NCBI RefSeq assembly: GCF_042477335.2
Contig: NC_091249.1
Span: 43,446,001 to 43,510,000 of the forward strand
DNA length: 64,000 nucleotides
DNA from: Ovis canadensis
Taxonomy: Eukaryota; Chordata; Mammalia; Artiodactyla; Bovidae
Reading direction: 5' to 3'
Part shown: positions 57,170-64,000 of the stretch, in pieces
Numbering within the stretch: the first letter of the stretch is position 1
How the letters are laid out: each line of letters starts with the position of its first letter
Made by a program: the position numbers and the translations under genes
Notes under the pieces: generated by a model
What the model was told of the DNA's origin: nothing
Database searches by the model: none
What the model saw: only the letters and a program-made list of their open reading frames with translations

Positions 57170-57548
57170 GAATAGCCTCAAATAATATTTTCCATAAAAC
57201 AATGCCCAATGTGGATTTCAGGATTTACAATTGTAAGAAAGCAGCACTGGGCAGTTAGTTAAGCATTCAGTTATGTGGAAGGAGTATTCTCTAAGCTCTG
57301 CTAAGAAGTCTTATAAAATAATAGTTAAGTCCAGAGATAGAATAGAGTAGAACTAATTTAATAAAATACGTATAAATGAAATGACTGTCATCAGTTAGTA
57401 CAGAGATGTAGAAGAGCAGCTGAGCTCAACCAAATCTTTTGGCTCAGAAACACATGACCTCATTCCATGAGAGACCCATCAGTGAAGAAGGGCCTCATGA
57501 CCTCTTTCATTTAAATCTTCCTCAGTTTCTCAAAAAGCTGCTGCTCAA

Positions 57549-57792
57549 GAAGAATCACTCCTTCTTGATGTTGCATTCTGGGCCATTCCACATGCTTGGG
57601 ACCCCAGTCTGGTCTAGATCACCAGAACAGTTCACTAGGTAAGCTCTTACTAAAAATATATATTATATGAGAAAAACCACTCCATCCTGATGCTGGAACC
57701 TAGGCCATTCCACATGCTTGGGACCCCAGTCTGGTCTAAATCATCAGAACGGTTCACCAGATTAGCTCTTAATTAATATATATATATCTCAC
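57549..57792. repeat. Two-copy tandem duplication, period 122 bp
   Basis: The block containing GGCCATTCCACATGCTTGGG and CCCCAGTCTGGTCTA occurs at 57581 and again at 57703, with matching flanks through GCTCTTA and an AT-rich end. Confidence 0.9.
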
Positions 57793-57879
57793 GGATGGAG
57801 GAGCTTGGTGGGCTACAACCCCATTCTTTGCATGGGGTTGCAAAGAATCAGACACAACTGAACGACTTCACTTTCACTT
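57789..57879 (+). mobile_element. Bov-tA SINE 3' half, sense
   Basis: CGGATGGAGGAGCTTGGTGG to GACTTCACTTTCACTTT, with an extra 8-10 bp inverted stretch near the middle. Confidence 0.88.
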
Positions 57880-57881
57880 TC

Positions 57882-57912
<31 letters not shown>
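57882..57912. repeat. (TA)n simple repeat
   Basis: About 15 TA units immediately after the SINE end. Confidence 0.9.
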
Positions 57913-57915
<3 letters not shown>

Positions 57916-58034
57916 TACATTTTAAATATCAAATCACATTTCCCTGTTGTTTTAGCTTGCTTATCTTTATTTTTGATTGATCTTCAATGGCTAGTCATTT
58001 TCATTCTTTATAGAGGTAAGTTGTGTAGCTGGAA

Positions 58035-58160
58035 TATGTAGATTTAGACAAAGACCTGGGTTTGAGCGTCTCCTCTGCCTACCCTAAAGGTCATTGTAAG
58101 GATTAGGTGATGTCTCCAAGAGTCTCTGGCCTAATTAGCATTTGATAAATGTTAATTATG
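58035..58160 (+). mobile_element. MIR-like remnant, sense, internally deleted
   Basis: GACCTGGGTTTGAGCGTCTC, CATTGTAAGGATTAGGTGATG, ATTTGATAAATGTTAATTATG. Confidence 0.55.
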
Positions 58161-58992
58161 TTTTCTTTGAATTTTTTTTTTGCTGTATCAATTCTCAACA
58201 ATCTATTTGATTGGTTTTGGAGGTTTGGATTATTGTCTATTTACCAAAACTTCTTAGTCCTCTGTGATTCGTGGATCCCCTTGAAAATGATAAAGCTGAG
58301 AATCCTGCTTGCTGAAACATACACACACATATATAATTGTGCTGCCAGTGGTAGGGGGTCCAACAGCCCTCTGACAGCCGCGCCAAGGATGCCTCCTCTC
58401 AGCTCGGGTGTGGAGCAGCGCTGCTGGGCACTCTTCATTTGGCCTGGAGCCTGAAGCACTGCTGAGCCTGCGCTGAAGGCCAGCCCCCCGAAGGACACGC
58501 TAGCCTTCTTGTTTCAGTTTTCCACCTCTTGGTCAATTAGAACCCCGCTGGAGTGTGTGCCGCCTTGCTATTAGAATTCATGAGTGCTTTCGGCTCTAGG
58601 CTGTGGGTCTGGCTGTGAGGCAATCCGGTAAAGGACTTTTTTCTGAAAGACCAAAATCTATCGCTGTGCTGGATTTAGAAAGCAGTTCATATTTATGGCA
58701 TCTACATCTTCTGTATGTCACTCTAGAATTCAACAAGCCATGGTGCTGAAGGTTTCCTAATTGGCCAAAAAGGAGGGAAAGTAAGATTTAAACTCTATTT
58801 CTGCAGAGTATATGATAGTACGCCACACCTGTTATGAGAGGGGGAATTTGAATTGCTGGGCAGTACTGGGTCCCGGGCTGAGTGCTTTCTAACTGATTAA
58901 TAACTCTGATGGTAGAATCCTGACATCAAATGCAAATTGAGATGGTGAATTAGGTTAACTAACCATTGTGTTAGTTAATCTAACAAAGGCAG

Positions 58993-59270
58993 AATCGGAG
59001 AAGGCAATGGTAACCCACTCCAGTACTCTTGCCTGGAAAATCCCATGGATGGAGGAGCCTGGTAGGCTGCAGTCCATGGGGTCTTGAAGAGTCGGACACA
59101 ACTGAGCAACTTCCCTTTCACTTTTCATGCATTGGAGAAGGAAATGGCAACCCACTCCAGTGTTCTTGCCTGGAGAATCCCAGGGACAGGGGAGCCTGGT
59201 GGGCAGCCGTCTATGGAGTCGCACAGAGTCGGACACGACTGAAGCGACTTAGCAGCAGCAGCAGCAGCAG
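58993..59270 (+). mobile_element. Bov-A2 SINE, sense, with (CAG)n tail and target-site duplication
   Basis: Two sense SINE monomers in tandem followed by AGCAGCAGCAGC. Flanked by TAACCATTGTGTTA at 58960-58973 and TAACCATTTTGTTA at 59271-59284, with about 19 extra bases at the 5' junction. Confidence 0.92.
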
Positions 59271-61869
59271 TAACCATTTTGTTAAGGAGGGTGGCATGGT
59301 TTGGTAGCTAATTTATGTCGTAAAACATCAGAATTCAAAATGAAAGTAACACATTGGAGAAAAAGAAATAATCCCATTAAATTGTACAGGTTAAAGTACC
59401 ATGTCAACTACTGTAAAAGGCAGAATGAAGTACCCAGGTGCATGCTGGATAGTAGGTCATAAGCCCTGCTGGTTGCAAGTGGTGGGTCAGCAAGAAAGTG
59501 CTATTTCCACAAAGGTCTAAAATGAGCTGAGCAGCCCTCTCACTTCACTGAATGCAATACTATTTAACCCCCAAGGAAAGAGAAATAAAAAGAAACTCAG
59601 ACAAGCTAGAGGCAAACAGTGAAAATGACGAAAAGATTCAGAATGGTTTCCATATGAAGAGGTTACCCACCAAGCATGGAAGGGGGTGGTGGAAGACCAA
59701 GGAGATAATGTGGCCTTCAGGTTAACTAACCATTCTGTGAAGGAGGGTGGCAGTTTCCAAAGCTGCTGGAACAAGAAGAAACTACTGTCTAAACCAGCAG
59801 AGAAGGATCTATCTCTAGCTGAAACCTGGGCCATAAAACCAGGAGAGGCGGTGCATGTATGGGAAAAGTAGGCTCCTAAGAGCTTCTAAATAACTGGGTT
59901 CTGAATGTCTGTTGCCTGCTTTTTCATACACATGCAGACTGGAGATGCTACCAAATTAACTGAAAAACCACAGGAAAGAAAGTTTCATCCAATTTGCCAC
60001 TAAGGAAGTACACAGATTAAAAACCAGGTTGTTATTAAGATGCACAAAGGAAATGGGGCTAAATCAAAGAATTTTAACAAGTGCGTGATAGATCACGTAA
60101 CAGACTTTGCTAAGACGATATTCAACTCTGATAAACATGAACACAGGCGATTGGGAGTACCTTGTAAAAAGCAAAAAATAATCATTCTTTACAATGATGT
60201 TACTCAGTCACAGAAGAATAAATGACCTTCCTTATTATAGACCAAAATATCACTCTAAAAGAAGAATGGGGGAAAAAAGTCTTCTATGAAAGTATTTACC
60301 CAAAAATTGCCTAAAGGGGGCAGAAAAACAATAGCATTGGTACCGGCATCCTCCACCAGCTAAGTGTTTACTCCAGGAGAAATGTCTCTTTTATTGAAAA
60401 GGTGCAATTATCATCATGTAACACAAATCACAAAATCCCGATTTTTCTACCTTATCAGCTTTATAAAATCGTGTTCCCAAAGGATAGCATTGATTAGTTG
60501 CACATGTTCTTTCTGTGACATCCCAAACACTTAATTGTCAGTTATCCTTTCTTCTTCAGTACGTAAAATGCAGTCACAAAATTACAGAGGGACCCGTGCT
60601 GCCTTAACCTTCACTAGAGGCCATCATGCAGTGGAAAACACTGGTAAAATATCACAGGATAACGCTGTCCGACAAGGGAGACGTATAAACACTGTAATGA
60701 TTTCCCACGAGTTTCCATTTTAGAAAATTGTCACTAAGGCGAGCATAAACGGTGACATATCTCCACCGAGGACACGGTGAAATCGAACGCTGGCATTCTA
60801 GTTAGGTCCAAACCTAGCCAGCGGCCAATTATAACAGGAACGGAGAATCTTGTTGAAAACTTGGACAAGACCACTGTGCTAACCTTCCAAGATCACTGCA
60901 CAAAGCTGTATTGTTTTCACTGATTTGATCCTTTCATTCTCTTTTCGAAACATTAAAGGAAAAAAAAAACCCACCACATTTCTTCCCATTGTCTATCAAG
61001 GTTTGTTATGAACTGGAAGGAACCTCTTGGTCACAAAAGTCAGGGTACTGAATTAAGTCGGGAGGTTTCCAAGAGCTTTTAAAGCTCTTTTCCTACTCCA
61101 TCTCGTTTGGTTTGAAATGTCCGATTGGGGTGACCAAGTTCGTGACAGTTTTTCCTCTCTTTACCAGGAAAGATACTGCGCACCATACTGACTTCAGAGG
61201 TGCAGCTGAGAACAGGGAGGGAGAAAAATCAATACCTTTTCAATGCAGTGAGTGGGCTTCAGTGTTCTGTCCTTTGGGAACCAAACCTACCAGCTCAAAG
61301 AGGCTCTGCGGTCCTCAGTCCTCCACGTACCTCCTCCCCAGCACTTGCTCACGATTTCACAAAATGAACCACAGGAAGGTTACTGAAGGAACATTATTTT
61401 TAAAAAGCCAGCCAGTAAACAGATCTAAGAAGGCTCATGATCACCTGAAAAATAAAAATCAGATGTGCTTTGGAGGAGCCCACTTCAGCACACATCCTTC
61501 TCTGTGTGCCACCCTTCCTAGGATGAGTCTGCTCTGGTTCTGGTGGAATTTGCACTATTCAGAGATTCAGACAGACATCTGCTGTCATTTCACAGAGCTC
61601 TATAGACTATCTTACAAGAAATCTGAGGACCTGCATGAAAAGCTGAAGGCTTCTGACAAGGGCCTGTTTAAAATGGTAAAGAATCTGTGTAAGGAAACAA
61701 TGTGATTTGGCTTCAGGGATATTTGACAGAAGAAATCTAATTTCTGATAATACGGATAAAAAGAAAACCAGGGAACAATAGAAACTGGAAAAAACCCCAC
61801 CTTTTGAGCTATTCTAATATCAAATTTTAAGTCTTATGTTTCTAGAATATCTATTCATAAAAAATATAT

Positions 61870-62075
61870 ATTTATTTACCAGGCATTAAGTACAACCCCT
61901 GGCACAATGGGTAACCAAATAAACATGATCTTGTCTTCTCAGGACTTACAGTCTAGTGGGGAAGATGGATAGTGTTCCAATAATCACAGGGATGGACATG
62001 AGATTACAAACTGAAATAAGTACCTTGAAGGGAAGGAATCTGTTTCTCTAAGCATTAGTAACAAATCACCGTATT
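61870..62075 (+). repeat. Ancient repeat-like segment, interrupted by SINE multimer, resuming at 62519-62710
   Basis: GACTTACAGTCTAGTGGGGA and, after the SINEs, CCCTTGAGCTGAGGGTTGAATG are in the same order as in related copies in the window. Confidence 0.45.
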
Positions 62076-62084
62076 TATGTATAT

Positions 62085-62508
62085 GTATGCTCAGTTGTAT
62101 CTGACCCTCTACGACCCCATGGATTATACAGTCCATCGAATTGTCCAGGCCAGAACACTGGAGTGCATAGCTTTTCCCTTCTGCATGGGATCTTCCTGAC
62201 CCAGGGATCAAACCCTGGTCTCCTGCATTGCAGGCAGATTCTTTACCAGCTGAGCCACAATGGAACCTAAGAATACTGGAGTGGGTAGCCTATCCCTTCT
62301 TCAGGGGATCTTCTCAACCCAGGAATCGAATCATGGTCTCCTGCATTGCAGGCAGACTCTTTACCAGCTGAGCCACCAGGGAAGCCCAAGAATACTGGAG
62401 TGGGTAGTCTATTCCTTTTCCAGGGAATCTTCCCGACCAGGAATCGAACTGTGGTCTCTTGCATTGCAGGAGGATTCTTTACCAGCTGAGCTACCAGGGA
62501 AGCCCCCA
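62085..62508 (-). mobile_element. Bov-tA SINE with three tandem tRNA-like modules, antisense
   Basis: An antisense Bov-tA ends at about 62268. It is followed by two more antisense modules, 62269-62388 and 62389-62508, each starting AGAATACTGGAGTGGGTAG and ending GAGC(C/T)ACCAGGGAAGCCC. Confidence 0.92.
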
Positions 62509-62865
62509 TTAATCTGTGAAGTATTAACAAAGCTTCCCTGGGAAAGTGACCCTTGAGCTGAGGGTTGAATGAGCTGACAGAATAAAGGGAGTGGGATATT
62601 TCAGATGCAAAGCACAGCATACTGTTCAAAACACAGTGTGTTCAAAGGCTTGTGGAAGGTGGAAGCATGGCATTAGGAAAACGGAAAGGTCAGTGAGGTT
62701 GTGCCTGAGGAAAATAAAGCTGAGCAATAGCATAGGAGAGCCTGAACTACAGGGGTGGGTTGGGGCTTCTGCGTCATGTGAAAGATGATTTATGCTTTGA
62801 CTACAACTGGAACAGCAGCGGCATTCCTCAGATCCAGTGATCATGCATTATGGCCTCTCTCTTGC

Positions 62866-62952
62866 CTAAAAAAATCCCATGGACAGAGGAGCCTGGCAGG
62901 CTATAGTCCACAGGGTCTCAGAGTCAGACATGACTGAGAACTAAGCATGAGC
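62866..62952 (+). mobile_element. Bov-tA SINE 3' half, sense
   Basis: AATCCCATGGACAGAGGAGC to CAGACATGACTGAGAACTAA. Confidence 0.88.
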
Positions 62953-63822
62953 ACAAATGGCCTCTTAATCCACGGAGTTAATTGTGATGACCAGATTTTT
63001 CATTTCATATTTGGTTCCTTTTCAATCCTGCCTGTTTTGCTCTTCATAGGTTCGTGATCTTTTCTTATGCCTTCAACTATTTAGACACTTTAATCTGGGC
63101 TTTCCATTCAATCACGCTTGCACTTGAGCTGCTTGGGATTCAGTCCTGTTTTTGTGTCTCTACGTGTAGCTGTTCATTTCTGTCTTGCAGTTTTGCTTCA
63201 TGAGCTCATCTTCTGCAGGGCTTTCTCTGTGGGAAAGGCTAACCAGGCTCAAGGTATGCACCCCCTGCGTGGTTTTCCTTCTGCTCTGAGGAAACACATC
63301 CCCGACAGATACAGTCAGCTGGGAGAAAATATGTTACTTTTCTAGACTGGAGTCATGAGATCATGCAGATGCAGAAAACACAAACCCTAAACTCTCACAA
63401 AACATGGTTGGGAAGCAGGAGGAAAACTTTTGTTCACATTCAATGGATTTTCATAGGCCAGTGTTCTCCAAAGTGGGTTACAGACGTGGGGAGTTGAGCA
63501 AGATAATTGTGATTCAGAAAAACAAATATTAAAACAGATTAAGAATATATTTAAAAGATTGAAAATAATAATGAAAAATAAAGAAATCTATCTTTTCTAA
63601 TTTTTAATGGATTTATATCAGTATATGTAAAAAACATTACTAAATATGCATATATTAAAGTATTATGCTCCAATTTTTCTTTTGATAAGGATAATATAGT
63701 CCTAGGTTAATAGATTATGACTCTGATTACAGTACACACAGGGTTTATAAAAGCCATTAAGGCCCAATCTGGCCAAACAATACTATTCAAATTGTCTACC
63801 ATAGACTTGGTCATACTCTTAC

Positions 63823-64000
63823 CTGGTGGTGGTAGTTTAGACTCTAAGTCATGTTGGACTCTTGCAACCCTGTGAACCATAGCCAGCCGGACTCCTCTGT
63901 CCATGGGATTTAGGGCAAGAATACTTGAGCAGGTTGCCATTTCCTTCTCTAGGGGATCTTCCCTACCCAGGAATCGAACCTGGATCTCCTGCATTGCAGG
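63823..64000 (-). mobile_element. Bov-tA SINE, antisense, cut by the window edge
   Basis: GGTGGTGGTAGTTTAGACTC to CTCCTGCATTGCAGG; the tRNA-like head is beyond base 64000. Confidence 0.9.

Larger units (their letters stand above)
54423..64000 (-). other. SNX24: SNX24 intron (to the window edge)
   Basis: No upstream SNX24 exon was found here. Apart from the repeats listed, 54430-54600, 56060-56940, 58160-58950, 59300-61860 and 62960-63820 are unique-looking non-coding sequence. Old unassigned repeat text occurs at 54620-54760 and 55818-56050. Confidence 0.6.

Noticed and set aside
62389-62508. Possible tRNA genes
   Set aside because: The tRNA-like heads belong to Bov-tA SINEs; no cloverleaf with a plausible anticodon arm and flanks was evident.
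54423-64000. Upstream SNX24 exons (PX domain core)
   Set aside because: I looked on the - strand for the EFHALHKK and RNWVPKVLEQRRQG segments and did not find them, so they are assumed to lie outside the window.

Overview
The window is mammalian genomic DNA from a ruminant, most likely a bovid. It carries many BovB (RTE-clade) retrotransposon fragments, dozens of Bov-tA/Bov-A2 tRNA-derived SINE copies, ruminant-type L1 3' ends, and older mammalian repeats (MIR, L2-like, MER5A, MaLR LTRs). Species cannot be fixed from this sequence alone. There is no bacterial, viral or CRISPR content.

Two protein-coding genes are present, tail to tail. PPIC (cyclophilin C) lies on the + strand and is complete: five coding exons at 19360-19476, 24651-24764, 25488-25581, 28335-28519 and 32473-32601 join in frame to 212 codons plus a stop. 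A CpG island surrounds exon 1 and an AATAAA signal sits at 33185. SNX24 (sorting nexin 24) lies on the - strand. Only its last four coding exons are here (54422-54328, 52609-52577, 52056-51992, 47735-47668), covering roughly residues 84-169 of the 169-residue family protein. The N-terminal exons, including most of the PX domain, must lie beyond the right edge. The order agrees with the PPIC/SNX24 neighbourhood on human 5q23.

Layout: 1-18.8 kb is intergenic DNA upstream of PPIC, dominated by L1 and BovB. It holds an antisense BovB at 4.5-5.5 kb, a BovB with an inverted 5' part at 7.8-9.9 kb, two direct BovB copies nested in an L1 at 11.4-14.8 kb, and an internally deleted BovB at 15.6-16.0 kb. 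18.9-33.2 kb is PPIC, whose intron 4 is packed with SINEs in both orientations. 33.2-46.5 kb is the intergenic gap between the convergent genes, with MaLR, MER5A, L1 and Bov-tA copies. 46.5 kb to the end is the SNX24 3' UTR, exons and introns, with multimeric SINE insertions at 53.7 and 62.1 kb.

I found no convincing new multi-gene system. The items most worth a second look are the rearranged BovB copies, the multimeric SINEs, and a repeat-poor, unusually CpG-retaining stretch in the SNX24 intron (60.0-61.7 kb) that ends in the longest open frame not explained by a repeat.
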